From NCBI RefSeq assembly GCF_900269665.1, contig NZ_LT985361.1:895361-959360 (forward strand): a stretch of DNA of 64,000 nt, read 5' to 3'. Positions 9,404 through 18,262 of the stretch are shown in pieces (position 1 is the first letter of the stretch; each line of letters starts with the position of its first letter). The stretch comes from Nocardia suismassiliense. Lineage in GTDB: Bacteria; Actinomycetota; Actinomycetes; Mycobacteriales; Mycobacteriaceae. The position numbers and the translations under genes were made by a program. The notes beneath the pieces are model-generated. The model worked only from the letters and a program-made list of their open reading frames with translations. It was not told where the DNA came from and did no database searches.

Positions 9404-10087
9404 TTGTCGGCCAACAATCACCTCGGCGGCCACGTGCTCGCCGATTCGGACGGTTTTGACGAAGACGGTTCCGGCAACGGCGTGACCAGGCCGGAGCTCA
9501 TCGCTCTGGAATCCGGTCGGCCGTTCGACCAGGACAGAGCCGAAGCCGCGATCCGGGAATTGCTGCTCGCTGTCGGTGAGAATCCCGACCGCCCCGGTTT
9601 GATCGACACCCCCGCGCGTGTCGCCCGCGCCTACCGCGAAATGTTCGCCGGGCTCTACGTCGAACCGGACGCGGTGCTGAACACCACCTTCGACGAGGGC
9701 CACCAGGAATTGGTGCTGGTCCGCGATATCCCCATGTACTCCACCTGTGAACATCACCTGGTGTCGTTCCACGGGGTCGCGCACGTCGGCTACATCCCCG
9801 GCAAGCACGGCCGGGTCACCGGGCTGTCCAAGCTGGCTCGCCTGGTCGACCTTTACGCCAAGCGACCCCAGGTGCAGGAACGACTGACCAGCCAGGTCGC
9901 CGACGCGGTGATGCGCAAGCTGGACCCGCGCGGCGCCATCGTGGTGATCGAGGCCGAGCACCTGTGCATGGCCATGCGCGGCATCCGCAAGCCGGGTGCG
10001 AGCACCACCACCTCGGCCGTGCGCGGCCTGCTCCAGTCCAGCCCGTCCTCGCGCTCCGAGGCCCTCGATCTCATTCTGCGGAAGTGA
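9404..10087 (+). CDS. folE: GTP cyclohydrolase I
   Basis: Converts GTP to 7,8-dihydroneopterin triphosphate, the first step of the pterin branch of folate synthesis. Protein of 227 aa. The zinc ligands are in the motif CEHH (Cys115, His118) and in EHLCMAMRG (Cys188), and KPGAST near 197-201 is a family signature. TTG at 9404 is chosen because GGAGG lies at 9390-9394 with 9-base spacing. About 35 variable residues precede the conserved core. It heads a tightly packed folE-folP-folB-folK run. Confidence 0.96.
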   Translation: MSANNHLGGHVLADSDGFDEDGSGNGVTRPELIALESGRPFDQDRAEAAIRELLLAVGENPDRPGLIDTPARVARAYREMFAGLYVEPDAVLNTTFDEGHQELVLVRDIPMYSTCEHHLVSFHGVAHVGYIPGKHGRVTGLSKLARLVDLYAKRPQVQERLTSQVADAVMRKLDPRGAIVVIEAEHLCMAMRGIRKPGASTTTSAVRGLLQSSPSSRSEALDLILRK

Positions 10088-10098
10088 ACGAGGATCCG

Positions 10099-10992
10099 AT
10101 GACCGCAGGTGGGAGCAGCTTCGCGCGCGGCGGTCGCTCCTGTGTGGTGATGGGCGTTGTCAACGTCACCAGTGATTCGTTCTCCGACGGCGGTCGCTAC
10201 CTCGATCCCGAGGTCGCCGTCGCGCACGGCATCGAGTTGTATGCCACCGGCGCCGACATCATCGATGTCGGCGGCGAATCGACCAGGCCGGGCGCGGTGC
10301 GGATCGACTCCGACACCGAGGCGGCCCGGGTCGTCCCGGTGATCCGCGGTTTGGTCGCGGCGGGCGTGCCGACCAGCGTCGACACCATGCGGGCCACCGT
10401 CGCCGAGGCCGCGCTCGCGGCGGGCGTCTCGGTGGTGAACGACGTCTCCGGCGGCCGCGCCGATCCCGACATGGTGAAAGTCGTTGCCGCCGCCGGTGTC
10501 CCGTGGATCCTCATGCACTGGCGCGCGGGCGCGGACTACCGCCACACCGGCCCGGCCGACCACTACGACGACGTGGTCGCCGAGGTGCTCGCCGAATTGA
10601 CCGCCCAGGTGGACCTGGCCGTCGCTGCGGGCGTCGACCCGTCGCGGCTGATTCTCGACCCCGGTCTCGGCTTCGCCAAGAACGCCGAGCACAACTGGGC
10701 ATTGCTCGGCGCGCTGCCCGAGCTGGTCGGCAACGGCCTGCCGATCCTCATCGGCGCCTCCCGCAAACGTTTCCTCGGCGCGCTGCTCGCCGACGACACC
10801 GGCCCGCGCCCGCCCGACGGCCGCGAGACCGCCACCGCGACCGTCTCGGCGCTGGCCGCCTTGCACGGCGCCTGGGGTGTGCGCGTGCACGATGTGCGCG
10901 CGTCGCTGGATGCCATCGCGGTCACCGACGCCTGGCAGGCCGCCGCCCGCACCGCCACCACCCACCACAGCTCGCAAGGAGCACACCGATGA
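10099..10992 (+). CDS. folP: Dihydropteroate synthase
   Basis: Condenses 6-hydroxymethyl-7,8-dihydropterin diphosphate with p-aminobenzoate; the sulfonamide target. Protein of 297 aa with a TIM-barrel pattern. [15 protein letters not shown] lies near the start, [14 protein letters not shown] follows, and DPGLGFAKN and GASRKRFLG come later. ATG at 10099 has GAGGA just upstream. An in-frame GTG at 10084 would overlap the folE stop (GTGA) and add five residues, so the start is uncertain by that much. The stop overlaps the folB start. Confidence 0.96.
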   Translation: MTAGGSSFARGGRSCVVMGVVNVTSDSFSDGGRYLDPEVAVAHGIELYATGADIIDVGGESTRPGAVRIDSDTEAARVVPVIRGLVAAGVPTSVDTMRATVAEAALAAGVSVVNDVSGGRADPDMVKVVAAAGVPWILMHWRAGADYRHTGPADHYDDVVAEVLAELTAQVDLAVAAGVDPSRLILDPGLGFAKNAEHNWALLGALPELVGNGLPILIGASRKRFLGALLADDTGPRPPDGRETATATVSALAALHGAWGVRVHDVRASLDAIAVTDAWQAAARTATTHHSSQGAHR

Positions 10993-11414
10993 ATCCGACC
11001 CCCGCCGACGTCGCGCCGGGTGCGGCGCAGCAGATCCGGCGCGGCGCCGACCGCATCGAGTTACGTGGCCTGCGGGCATTCGGCCACCACGGCGTGTTCG
11101 ATCACGAACGCCGCGACGGCCAGGAGTTCGTCGTCGATCTGACCGTCTTGGTGGATTTTTCGGTCGCCGCCGCCTCCGACGACCTGGTCGCCACCGTGGA
11201 CTACGGCCTGCTCGCCGGCAACGCCGTGCGCATCATCGAGGGCCCGCCGCGCAATCTCATCGAGACCGTGGTCTCCGAGATCGCCGACGACGTGATGACC
11301 GACCCGCGCATCAGCTCGGTCGAGGTCGTCGTACACAAGCCGTCCGCCCCGATCCCACACACCTTCGCCGACGTGCGGGTGGTCGCCTCGCGGCATCGTG
11401 AGGAGATTGCGTGA
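10989..11414 (+). CDS. folB: Dihydroneopterin aldolase
   Basis: Converts 7,8-dihydroneopterin to 6-hydroxymethyl-7,8-dihydropterin and glycolaldehyde. Protein of 141 aa. The family core starts at [19 protein letters not shown] near residue 23, with the pterin-binding Glu in [14 protein letters not shown], and [14 protein letters not shown] near the end. An N-terminal extension of about 20 residues is present. The start overlaps the folP stop (ATGA) and the stop overlaps the folK start (GTGA), giving a coupled operon. Confidence 0.95.
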   Translation: MNPTPADVAPGAAQQIRRGADRIELRGLRAFGHHGVFDHERRDGQEFVVDLTVLVDFSVAAASDDLVATVDYGLLAGNAVRIIEGPPRNLIETVVSEIADDVMTDPRISSVEVVVHKPSAPIPHTFADVRVVASRHREEIA

Positions 11415-11965
11415 GTAGGGCCGTCCTCTCCATCGGTTCCAACATGGGGGACCGGCTCGCCCATCTGCGCAGTGTGGTGGATGGTTTCGGCGAGCGGGTC
11501 GTCGCGGGGTCGCCGGTGTACTCGACGCCACCGTGGGGCGGCGTCGAACAGGACGACTACCTCAATGCCGTTGTCGTGGTGGACGATCCGGAGCTCGACT
11601 GCACCGAGTGGCTGCGCTTCGGCCTGCGGCTCGAGCAGGCCGCCGATCGGGTCCGCGAAGTCCGCTGGGGCGCACGCACACTCGACGTCGACGTGATCTG
11701 GTGCGCGGAGCGAGTAGACGACGAGTTCGTCGCGGTCCGCAGCACCGACCCGGAGCTGACGTTGCCGCATCCGCAGGCGCATCGTCGCGCGTTCGTCCTG
11801 GTCCCCTGGCTGGATGTGGCGCCGGACGCGGTGCTCGAGGTCGACGGCAGAGCCCAGGCGATCACCGACCTGCTCGATGAGCTGCCGGTCGCCGAGCGCA
11901 CCGGCGTGCGGCGCACCGAGCTTTCCTTGTCGCCCGGCGCCGGAGGATCGGCCTCGTGCAGTTGA
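11411..11965 (+). CDS. folK: 2-amino-4-hydroxy-6-hydroxymethyldihydropteridine diphosphokinase
   Basis: Transfers pyrophosphate from ATP to 6-hydroxymethyl-7,8-dihydropterin, giving the FolP substrate. Protein of 184 aa. The HPPK pattern is clear: [14 protein letters not shown] at the start, [33 protein letters not shown] and [19 protein letters not shown] at 11411 follows GAGGAG at about 6 bases. Its last 10 bases overlap the next gene. Confidence 0.96.
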   Translation: MSRAVLSIGSNMGDRLAHLRSVVDGFGERVVAGSPVYSTPPWGGVEQDDYLNAVVVVDDPELDCTEWLRFGLRLEQAADRVREVRWGARTLDVDVIWCAERVDDEFVAVRSTDPELTLPHPQAHRRAFVLVPWLDVAPDAVLEVDGRAQAITDLLDELPVAERTGVRRTELSLSPGAGGSASCS

Positions 11966-12432
11966 AACCCACCCGAATCCTGGACTTGGCGGCGAACGTC
12001 ATCATCGCCGCTCTCGTCGCATGGGTCGCGACGCGGCTGGCCTACGACAGTTTTCCGCCGATCTCGACCTTCGCGGGCGCGTCGCTGTATCCGGTCGCGG
12101 CCATCGAGGCGGTGCTGGCGTTCGTGATCCGGGCCAGGGTGAACGACAACCAGCTCGGCAACGGCAGGCATCAGCTGCATCCGATCACCGCGGCGCGGGC
12201 GGTCGCGCTGGCCAAGGCGTCGCTGCAAGTCGGTTCGATCGCGGCGGGGGTGTGGCTCGGCTTCCTCTGCTGGGTGTACCCGCAGCGGGGCAGCTCGGGT
12301 GCGGCCGCGGCGGACAGTCCCGGCGCGATCGTCGGGATGCTGGCGGGGGTCGCTTTGGTTGCTGCGGCCCTGTGGCTCGAGTATTGCTGCCGGGCTCCCG
12401 AAGACCCAACCGACGATCCGGCAACCACTTAG
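11956..12432 (+). CDS. DUF3180 family membrane protein
   Basis: Membrane protein of 158 aa with four predicted membrane segments, near residues 10-28, 40-60, 90-110 and 125-145. It matches the DUF3180 pattern and the position of Rv3605c directly after folK, a linkage conserved in actinobacteria. GTG at 11956 has GGAGG at 11942-11946. The function is unknown. The conserved link to folate genes is suggestive but has no mechanistic support in the sequence. Confidence 0.87.
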   Translation: MQLKPTRILDLAANVIIAALVAWVATRLAYDSFPPISTFAGASLYPVAAIEAVLAFVIRARVNDNQLGNGRHQLHPITAARAVALAKASLQVGSIAAGVWLGFLCWVYPQRGSSGAAAADSPGAIVGMLAGVALVAAALWLEYCCRAPEDPTDDPATT

Positions 12433-12502
12433 CAAATTATCGTTTCGGAATTGCCGCACCGAGTTGTGGGCGCGACGAGTCGATCAAGCTACCCTGGCTT
12501 GC

Positions 12503-13510
12503 ATGGTTTCACCCTCCCGTACCAGCACTTCCCGTCGACGGCGGGACGACGCGGGAAAATTGTTCATCGGCGTATTGATTGTGCTCGGTCTGGTTGCCAG
12601 CGTTTTCCTGGTCTTCAGCAACAGCTTGCAGTTCGTCCGGATCGGTCTTGTCGCGGCCCTGTGGGCGGCGGTCATCGGCGCATTAGCTGCGACGAGATAT
12701 CGCAAGGAAGCGACGATCGACAAGGCCAAGGTTCGCGATCTTCAGACGGTTTACGAGTTGCAGCTCGAGCGTGAGGTCACCGCCAGACGCGAATTCGAGC
12801 TCGGTATCGAGGCCAGGGTGCGCGAGGAAGTCGGCGCCGACGCCACCGAGCTGGCCGCGCTGCGCGCCGAACTCACCGTGCTCCGGACGAGTCTGCAGCG
12901 GCTGTTCGACGGCGATCTGCCGATGGATCGCCCCGCATTGCGGGCCGACGCGACCCGGATTCAGGAGCTGACCAGCACGGTCGGCGACCCGGCGAACAAT
13001 AGCTCTGCGAATGCCGGACCCTGGTCCATGCCGGCGAACCAGCAACCGCGCAGCAGTGTCACCCCGGTCTTCGTCCCCGATCATCCCGAGCCGCCGCAGT
13101 TCGCCAGCCCCTTCGACGATCCGGTCACCGCCGAGACCTCCGCGGTCTCCGTCGACGACACGACGGCGCACGACGCCGACGTCGCCGAAGCCGAGCACAC
13201 CGAGGCGCACGGCCCCGATAAGCGCACCGACGATGCCGAGCAGTCCGGATGGTCGGACGCCTTCACCGAGGGCCCGGTCATCCAGCCGACTCCCGCGCCG
13301 AAGCCCGCCCCCAGGCCCGCTCCGTCCTATCAGACGACCCGGCCCTCGGCCTGGCCGACGACCGAGGGCCCGACCGTCGGCACCGCCAGCTCGCGCAGGC
13401 GGCGGCGCGCCGAGACCGAGGCGAACTCCGACATGCCCGAGCGCAGGTTGTCGGTGGCCGAGATCATGGCGAACCTGCAATCGGAGGAGCAGAGCCGCGA
13501 CCGTCGCTGA
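12503..13510 (+). CDS. DUF6779-type membrane protein with long Pro/Ala-rich tail
   Basis: Protein of 335 aa in the position of Rv3604c. Two adjacent membrane segments lie near residues 15-35 and 41-60. A charged, probably coiled-coil stretch (residues 65-140) is followed by about 190 disordered residues rich in Pro, Ala, Thr and Asp. A basic end carries SVAEIMANLQSE. No Shine-Dalgarno is visible. TACCCT at 12490-12495 ends 7 bases before ATG 12503, fitting a leaderless transcript. The function is unknown; the architecture suggests a membrane-anchored scaffold. Confidence 0.82.
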   Translation: MVSPSRTSTSRRRRDDAGKLFIGVLIVLGLVASVFLVFSNSLQFVRIGLVAALWAAVIGALAATRYRKEATIDKAKVRDLQTVYELQLEREVTARREFELGIEARVREEVGADATELAALRAELTVLRTSLQRLFDGDLPMDRPALRADATRIQELTSTVGDPANNSSANAGPWSMPANQQPRSSVTPVFVPDHPEPPQFASPFDDPVTAETSAVSVDDTTAHDADVAEAEHTEAHGPDKRTDDAEQSGWSDAFTEGPVIQPTPAPKPAPRPAPSYQTTRPSAWPTTEGPTVGTASSRRRRRAETEANSDMPERRLSVAEIMANLQSEEQSRDRR

Positions 13511-13629
13511 TGGGTGTCTTGTAAATCACTGCCCAGGGCCGTGGCACTGGCAAACATCGGGCCGATATTCTCGATGACGTACGTCCGGTACCCGCATGGC
13601 GGGACTGGAACGAAATCGAGAGGACACTG

Positions 13630-14610
13630 TTGACCTCGAGAAGCGTGAATCCTGACGACGCGCCTTCGGGCTTTGCCGCGTCGAACGACCCGCAATCGGT
13701 GGCGAACGGCGACCCCGCGCCTGCCCGCCTGACGGTGGGCATCGTCTCGGCGGGACGCGTCGGCTCCGCCTTGGGCGCGGCACTCGAGCGCGCCGGACAC
13801 GTGGTGTTCGGTGTCGCCGCGATCTCCGATGCCTCGGTGCGGCGCGCGCAGAATCGTCTGCCCGACTCGGAGATCCTGCCGGTGGAGGACGTGGCCGCGC
13901 GCAGCGAGCTGCTGGTACTCGCCGTGCCCGACACCGAGCTGGCCGGTTTGGCCCGCGGCCTGGCCAGCGCGAAGGTGGTCCGGCCGGGCACGATCGTCGC
14001 GCACACCTCCGGTGCGAACGGCGTCGGCGTGCTCGCCCCGCTGGCCGACGTCGGCGCGATGCCGTTGGCCATTCATCCGGCGATGACCTTCACCGGTCAC
14101 GACGAAGACATCACCCGCTTGAGCAACGCCTGCTTCGGCATCACCGCCGCCGACGAGATCGGCTATGCCATCGCGCAGGCGCTGGTGATCGAGATGGGCG
14201 GCGAGCCGGTCCGCGTGCAGGAGCACAACCGTGCGCTCTATCACGCCGCGCTCGCGCACGGCAGCAATCACCTGGTCACGCTGATCGTGGATGCCGTTGC
14301 CGCACTGCGGGTCGCGCTGGCCGGGCCCGGGCTGCTCGGCCAGCAGATCGTCGACGATCAGCCGAACGGGCTGGCCGAGCGGCTGCTCGCCCCGCTCGCC
14401 TCCGCCGCGCTGGACAACGCGCTGCGGCGCGGGCAGTCCGCGCTCACCGGCCCGGTGGCCCGCGGCGACGCGGACGCCGTCGCCGCCCACCTGACCGCAC
14501 TGGAATCCGTCGACCCGCGCCTGGCCGAGGGCTATCGCGCGCTGTCGCTGCGGACCGCCGAACGGGCGGGCACCAATCCCGCCGTCATCGAACTGTTGAA
14601 AGGGCGCTGA
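13630..14610 (+). CDS. Rossmann-like and DUF2520 domain protein
   Basis: Protein of 326 aa. The NAD(P)-binding Rossmann segment starts with [20 protein letters not shown] near residue 37. A C-terminal helical DUF2520 domain includes [14 protein letters not shown]. This is the Rv3603c type and resembles 6-phosphogluconate or ketopantoate reductase folds. TTG at 13630 has GAGAGGA 6 bases upstream. The stop overlaps the panC start (TGATG), so the two are coupled. By position it could supply the ketopantoate-reducing step of pantothenate synthesis, but this is inference. Confidence 0.88.
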   Translation: MTSRSVNPDDAPSGFAASNDPQSVANGDPAPARLTVGIVSAGRVGSALGAALERAGHVVFGVAAISDASVRRAQNRLPDSEILPVEDVAARSELLVLAVPDTELAGLARGLASAKVVRPGTIVAHTSGANGVGVLAPLADVGAMPLAIHPAMTFTGHDEDITRLSNACFGITAADEIGYAIAQALVIEMGGEPVRVQEHNRALYHAALAHGSNHLVTLIVDAVAALRVALAGPGLLGQQIVDDQPNGLAERLLAPLASAALDNALRRGQSALTGPVARGDADAVAAHLTALESVDPRLAEGYRALSLRTAERAGTNPAVIELLKGR

Positions 14611-15539
14611 TGTTCGACCCGAAATTGCGCGGCGCTTATAAACCCGGCGAGTTGACCGTGCACCACGATCCCGCCGTGCTCACCCAGGTGTCCACCGCGC
14701 TGCGCGGCGTCGGCCGCACCGTCGCGCTGGTGCCGACGATGGGTGCGCTGCACGAGGGCCATCTGGAGATCGTGCGGCTGGCCAAGAAGAACAATCAGGT
14801 CGTCATCGTCTCGATCTTCGTGAATCCCTTGCAGTTCGGCGCGAACGAGGACCTCGACAAATATCCGCGCACCCTCGACGCCGACGTCGAATTGCTGCGC
14901 GCGGAGGGCGTCGGGCTGGTGTTCGCGCCGAGCGTGGCCGAGATGTACCCGGACGGCCCGCGCACCACCGTGCAGCCGGGCCCGCTCGGCGCCGAGCTCG
15001 AAGGCGCCAGCAGGCCGACGCATTTCGCGGGCATGCTGACCGTGGTCGCGAAGCTGCTGCAGATCGCGCGGCCGACCGAGGTGTACTTCGGCGAGAAGGA
15101 CTACCAGCAGCTCACGCTGATCCGGCAGATGGTCCGTGACTTGAATTTCGACGTGAAGGTCAAGGCGGTGGCCACCGTACGCGAGCACGACGGCCTGGCC
15201 ATGTCCTCGCGCAATCGGTTTCTCGATGCGGCACAGCGGGAATCGGCGCTCGGCTTGTCGGCGGCGCTGGCCGCGGGCAGGCACGCGGGCGGCCTCGGCC
15301 CGGACGCGGTGGTCGCCGCGGCCCGCCAGGTGCTCGACGCGGTGCCGGGCATCGAGGTCGACTACCTCGAATTGCGTTCCACCACACTCGAACCCGCCCC
15401 GGCGACCGGCAATGCCCGGCTGCTCGTCGCCGCCAGGGTCGGCCCGACCCGGCTGATCGACAACGTCGCCGTCACCCTCGGCGCGCCGATCGACGGCCAC
15501 CCCAACGTCTCCGCCGAGCGGATCTCTCAGCCTGCCTAG
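14610..15539 (+). CDS. panC: Pantothenate synthetase
   Basis: ATP-dependent ligase joining pantoate and beta-alanine. Protein of 309 aa. The family motifs are in order: [16 protein letters not shown] (HIGH-like), [24 protein letters not shown] and the KMSKS-like MSSRNRFL. About 25 residues precede the core. It overlaps the upstream DUF2520 gene by one base and is followed closely by panD, forming a pantothenate operon that runs on to coaX. Confidence 0.97.
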   Translation: MFDPKLRGAYKPGELTVHHDPAVLTQVSTALRGVGRTVALVPTMGALHEGHLEIVRLAKKNNQVVIVSIFVNPLQFGANEDLDKYPRTLDADVELLRAEGVGLVFAPSVAEMYPDGPRTTVQPGPLGAELEGASRPTHFAGMLTVVAKLLQIARPTEVYFGEKDYQQLTLIRQMVRDLNFDVKVKAVATVREHDGLAMSSRNRFLDAAQRESALGLSAALAAGRHAGGLGPDAVVAAARQVLDAVPGIEVDYLELRSTTLEPAPATGNARLLVAARVGPTRLIDNVAVTLGAPIDGHPNVSAERISQPA

Positions 15540-15566
15540 GCGACTCACCAACGAAAGGCCGACGCA

Positions 15567-15986
15567 ATGCTGCGCACCATGATGACGTCGAAGATCCACC
15601 GTGCCACGGTGACCCACGCCGACCTGCACTACGTCGGCTCGGTGACGGTGGACCAGGATCTGCTCGACGCCGCCGATCTGCTCGAAGGCGAGCAGGTCTG
15701 CATCGTCGATATCGACAACGGCGCCCGCCTGGAGACCTATGTCATCGCGGGCGAACGCGGATCCGGCGTGATCGGCATCAACGGCGCCGCCGCTCATTTG
15801 GTCCACCCCGGCGATCTGGTCATCCTGATCGCCTACGGCCAGCTGAACGAGCAGGAAATCGCCGAATACGCCCCGAAGGTCGTTTTCGTGGACGAGCGCA
15901 ATCGCCCGATCGAACTCGGCTCCGATCCGGCGCACGCGCCCGAGGGCTCCGGGCTGACCTCGCCGCGCGCCCTGTCGCTGGCCTGA
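15567..15986 (+). CDS. panD: Aspartate 1-decarboxylase
   Basis: Pyruvoyl-dependent enzyme making beta-alanine for PanC. Protein of 139 aa. The self-cleavage site Gly24-Ser25 in HYVGSVTVD is intact, so the proenzyme can mature. The N-terminal [20 protein letters not shown] is standard. ATG at 15567 has GAAAGG upstream. Its product is used by the gene immediately before it. Confidence 0.97.
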   Translation: MLRTMMTSKIHRATVTHADLHYVGSVTVDQDLLDAADLLEGEQVCIVDIDNGARLETYVIAGERGSGVIGINGAAAHLVHPGDLVILIAYGQLNEQEIAEYAPKVVFVDERNRPIELGSDPAHAPEGSGLTSPRALSLA

Positions 15987-16001
15987 TCGGCCGCGCCGGA
16001 C

Positions 16002-16799
16002 ATGCTGCTGACCATCGACGTCCGCAATACCAGTATCGTGCTCGGCCTGTTCTCGGGCAGCGGCGCGCATTCGAAACTGGTGCGGCACTGGCGGATCCAC
16101 ACCAATCCGCTGCTGACCGCCGACGAATTCGCCATGCAGGTGCGTGGCCTGATCGGCGCGCAACTCGACGAGGTGATCGGAGTTTCCGCGCTGGCCACGG
16201 TGCCGCCGGTGCTGCGCGAGCTGCGCACGATGCTGACCCAGTATTGGGGCAATGTGCCGCACGTGCTGGTGGAGCCGGGGGTGCGCACGGGTATTCCGCT
16301 GCTGGTGGACAACCCGAAAGAGGTGGGCGCGGATCGGATCGTGAACTGTCTCGCCGCCTATCAGCACTATTCGTCGCCGGCGATCGTTATCGATTTCGGT
16401 ACCGCGATCTGTGTCGACCTGGTTTCGGCCAAAGGCGAGTTCCTCGGCGGCATCATCGCCCCCGGCGTGGAGATATCGACTGAAGCTTTGGTGGAGCGCA
16501 GCGCGCTACGCCGCGTCGAGCTGGCACGGCCGCGTTCGGTGCTCGGTAAGAACAGTATGGAAGCCATGCAGTCCGGCGCGGTTTTCGGTTTCGCCGGGAT
16601 GGTGGACGGGCTGATCGACCGGATTCGCGACGAGTTCGAGGCGTTTGCCGGCAGTGACGTCGCGGTGGTCGCGACGGGCCCGAGCGCGGCGCTGATCGTC
16701 CCGGAATCGGAGACCATCGACGATCACGACCCGTATCTCACCCTCACCGGCCTGCGTCTCGTATATGAGCGAAACCAGCGCCGCAAGGGTGGTGTCTGA
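16002..16799 (+). CDS. coaX: Type III pantothenate kinase
   Basis: Phosphorylates pantothenate, the first step toward CoA. Protein of 265 aa with the ASKHA-fold type III signatures [17 protein letters not shown] at the start, [12 protein letters not shown] and [12 protein letters not shown] in the middle, and [11 protein letters not shown]. It completes the panC-panD-coaX unit. Its stop is followed at once by the tandem palindromes of the cysteine dioxygenase promoter region. Confidence 0.96.
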   Translation: MLLTIDVRNTSIVLGLFSGSGAHSKLVRHWRIHTNPLLTADEFAMQVRGLIGAQLDEVIGVSALATVPPVLRELRTMLTQYWGNVPHVLVEPGVRTGIPLLVDNPKEVGADRIVNCLAAYQHYSSPAIVIDFGTAICVDLVSAKGEFLGGIIAPGVEISTEALVERSALRRVELARPRSVLGKNSMEAMQSGAVFGFAGMVDGLIDRIRDEFEAFAGSDVAVVATGPSAALIVPESETIDDHDPYLTLTGLRLVYERNQRRKGGV

Positions 16800-16816
16800 T
16801 TCTCGCGGTGTCGGAT

Positions 16817-16876
16817 TTGTCGCACCGCGCGGTGCTTGTCGCACCGCGCGGTGCTTGCCGGTACCGCGCGGCATGC
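16817..16876. repeat. Tandem palindromic repeat upstream of the Cys-Cys leader ORF
   Basis: Two identical 19-base units, TTGTCGCACCGCGCGGTGC, occupy 16817-16835 and 16836-16854. Each contains the perfect 14-base palindrome GCACCGCGCGGTGC. A third, diverged unit runs 16855-16876 (TTGCCGGTACCGCGCGGC...). The array ends 3 bases before the -10 element of the leader ORF and covers its likely -35 region. It may be a multi-site operator, or possibly a coaX terminator, although no T-tract follows. Confidence 0.65.
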
Positions 16877-16885
16877 TGCTACACT
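16855..16885 (+). promoter_or_regulatory. Promoter of the leader ORF and cysteine dioxygenase unit
   Basis: TACACT at 16880-16885 is a good -10 element, placed exactly 7 bases before GTG 16893 as in leaderless actinobacterial transcripts. TTGCCG at 16855-16860 is a possible -35 with a rather long 19-base spacer. The -35 lies inside the third palindromic unit, so a bound regulator would block it. Confidence 0.6.
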
Positions 16886-16892
16886 CACCACC

Positions 16893-16934
16893 GTGTATTT
16901 CCGCGTGCGCACTCAGGAGTGTTGTCGAGGCTGA
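16893..16934 (+). CDS. Leaderless Cys-rich leader peptide (13 aa, ...ECCRG)
   Basis: GTG-initiated short ORF encoding MYFRVRTQECCRG. The two consecutive Cys codons are TGT TGT at 16920-16925, two codons before the last residue. The start sits 7 bases after the -10 element TACACT, so it is probably the first codon of the transcript. Known actinobacterial leader peptides with Cys clusters sense cysteinyl-tRNA and control downstream cysteine genes. Here the downstream gene is a cysteine dioxygenase. The ORF is seen in sequence; its sensing role is inferred by analogy. Confidence 0.7.
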   Translation: MYFRVRTQECCRG

Positions 16935-16972
16935 CCTGGCCTCGATCGATCGAGGCTGACTATCGCCCTCGA
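16925..16972 (+). promoter_or_regulatory. Four-arm alternative hairpin region after the Cys codons
   Basis: Four alternately complementary arms occur: A TCGAGGC (16925-16931), B GCCTCGA (16939-16945), C TCGAGGC (16950-16956) and D CCTCGA (16967-16972). A:B plus C:D excludes B:C. Arm A starts on the last base of the second Cys codon, so a ribosome paused there would cover A and free B. No T-tract follows C:D, so control may act on translation or through Rho. Confidence 0.6.
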
Positions 16973-17000
16973 CCGTTCGCAACCTCCTGGAGATTCGCTC

Positions 17001-17624
17001 ATGCGTTCTTCCGTTCTCTCCCTTTCCTCAGCCCGGGATGCCTTTTCGGCCAGCCCGCCGCTGGACCGTGCCGTGGCCTCCGCATTGCCGACGCGTCTGC
17101 GTCCCGCCGATTTATTGCGGCTGACCGATGAAGGCGCCGAGGACGTGCTGGCCGGACGCTACGACCACCTCCTCCCGGCCGATGGCATTTGGCCCTCCGA
17201 TGAACGCTGGGCGGCCCGCCTGCTCACCGACGACGAAGTGGATGTCTGGCTGATCAGCTGGACGCCCGGGAAATCGACCGAACTGCACGACCACGCAGGC
17301 TCGCTCGGCGCCCTGACCGTTCTCAGCGGCGCTCTTTCCGAATTCCGCTGGAACGGAACCGAACTGCGCCGCCGGGTGCTCGGCGCGGGCGATCAAGCGT
17401 CGTTCCCGATCGGCTGGGTGCACGACGTGATGCGTGCCCCGGCGCATTCGGTGGCCGACAGCGCCACCGACTCCCCATTGGACCCCGCACTGCTCGAACC
17501 AACGCTCAGCGTGCACGCCTATTCTCCGCCGCTCACCGCCATGTCCTATTACGAGGTCACCGGCCACGGCACCCTGCGGCGTACTCGAACCGTTCTCACC
17601 GACCAGCCCGAAGGTGATATGTAA
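17001..17624 (+). CDS. Cysteine dioxygenase family protein
   Basis: Cupin-fold non-heme iron enzyme that oxidises cysteine to cysteine sulfinate. Protein of 207 aa. The three iron-binding His are visible: His96 and His98 in TELHDHAGS and His141 in IGWVHDV. ATG at 17001 has GGAG at 16989-16992. It lies behind the Cys-Cys leader ORF, and its stop overlaps the start of a rhodanese (TAATG). Related thiol dioxygenases use other thiols, so cysteine as substrate is supported mainly by the leader and family resemblance. It sits between coaX and lysS, which are near neighbours in mycobacteria. Confidence 0.88.
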   Translation: MRSSVLSLSSARDAFSASPPLDRAVASALPTRLRPADLLRLTDEGAEDVLAGRYDHLLPADGIWPSDERWAARLLTDDEVDVWLISWTPGKSTELHDHAGSLGALTVLSGALSEFRWNGTELRRRVLGAGDQASFPIGWVHDVMRAPAHSVADSATDSPLDPALLEPTLSVHAYSPPLTAMSYYEVTGHGTLRRTRTVLTDQPEGDM

Positions 17625-18058
17625 TGAGCGAACGTTTGACCATCGACCAGATGCTCGACAACGCGCGCGCCCAGCTGAACCGGATCTATGCCTTCGAATT
17701 GCCGAAGGCACTCGCCAGGGGCGCGATTCTGGTGGACATCCGGCCGCAGGCCCAGCGCGTGCGCGAAGGCGCGTTGCCGGGTGCGCTGGTGATCGAGCGG
17801 AATGTGCTGGAATGGCGGCTCGATCCGACCAGTTCGGCCCGTTTGGCGCTGGCCACCGATCATGATGTGGAATGGATCATCGCCTGCTCCGAGGGCTATA
17901 CCTCCAGCCTTGCCGCGGCCGCGCTGCAGCAACTCGGGCTGCATCGGGCGACCGATCTGGTGGGCGGCTATCACGCATTGAAGGCGGCGGGTCTGCTGCA
18001 CATCGGAATCCGGGCGCCGCACTTCGCGCGTGAGGTGGACGCGCTCGCCTCGCTGTAA
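17624..18058 (+). CDS. Rhodanese-like domain protein
   Basis: Single rhodanese domain of 144 aa. The active-site Cys88 begins the loop CSEGYTS after WIIA, and the upstream VDIRPQAQR strand is typical of the fold. Such proteins move sulfane sulfur between thiols. The start overlaps the cysteine dioxygenase stop, so both are made from one message and probably act together in cysteine sulfur disposal. The loop has the six-residue length of a sulfurtransferase rather than a phosphatase. Confidence 0.9.
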   Translation: MSERLTIDQMLDNARAQLNRIYAFELPKALARGAILVDIRPQAQRVREGALPGALVIERNVLEWRLDPTSSARLALATDHDVEWIIACSEGYTSSLAAAALQQLGLHRATDLVGGYHALKAAGLLHIGIRAPHFAREVDALASL

Positions 18059-18262
18059 TTGGCGGCAACGCTTCCATCTCGAATCATCAGGTCGCACAGT
18101 CGGTTTCGTGCGCCCATCGATGCATGCTCGCTATTCCGGGTGATTGCGGTCCGTACAAATCCGGCGGGCAAAGCAGTCTCGCGCCGAGACCGATTCGTTA
18201 CTCCGTGATCTAGGCCGGGCGGGCCGCAAAACGATTTCCGGTGCACGCTAGGGTTGTTGGAT

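Noticed and set aside
14532..16367. Long open frame antisense to panC-panD-coaX
   Set aside because: Spans three certain genes on the other strand and has no recognisable motif.
16817..16876. CRISPR-like array
   Set aside because: Units abut without spacers and there are only three; no cas genes in the window.
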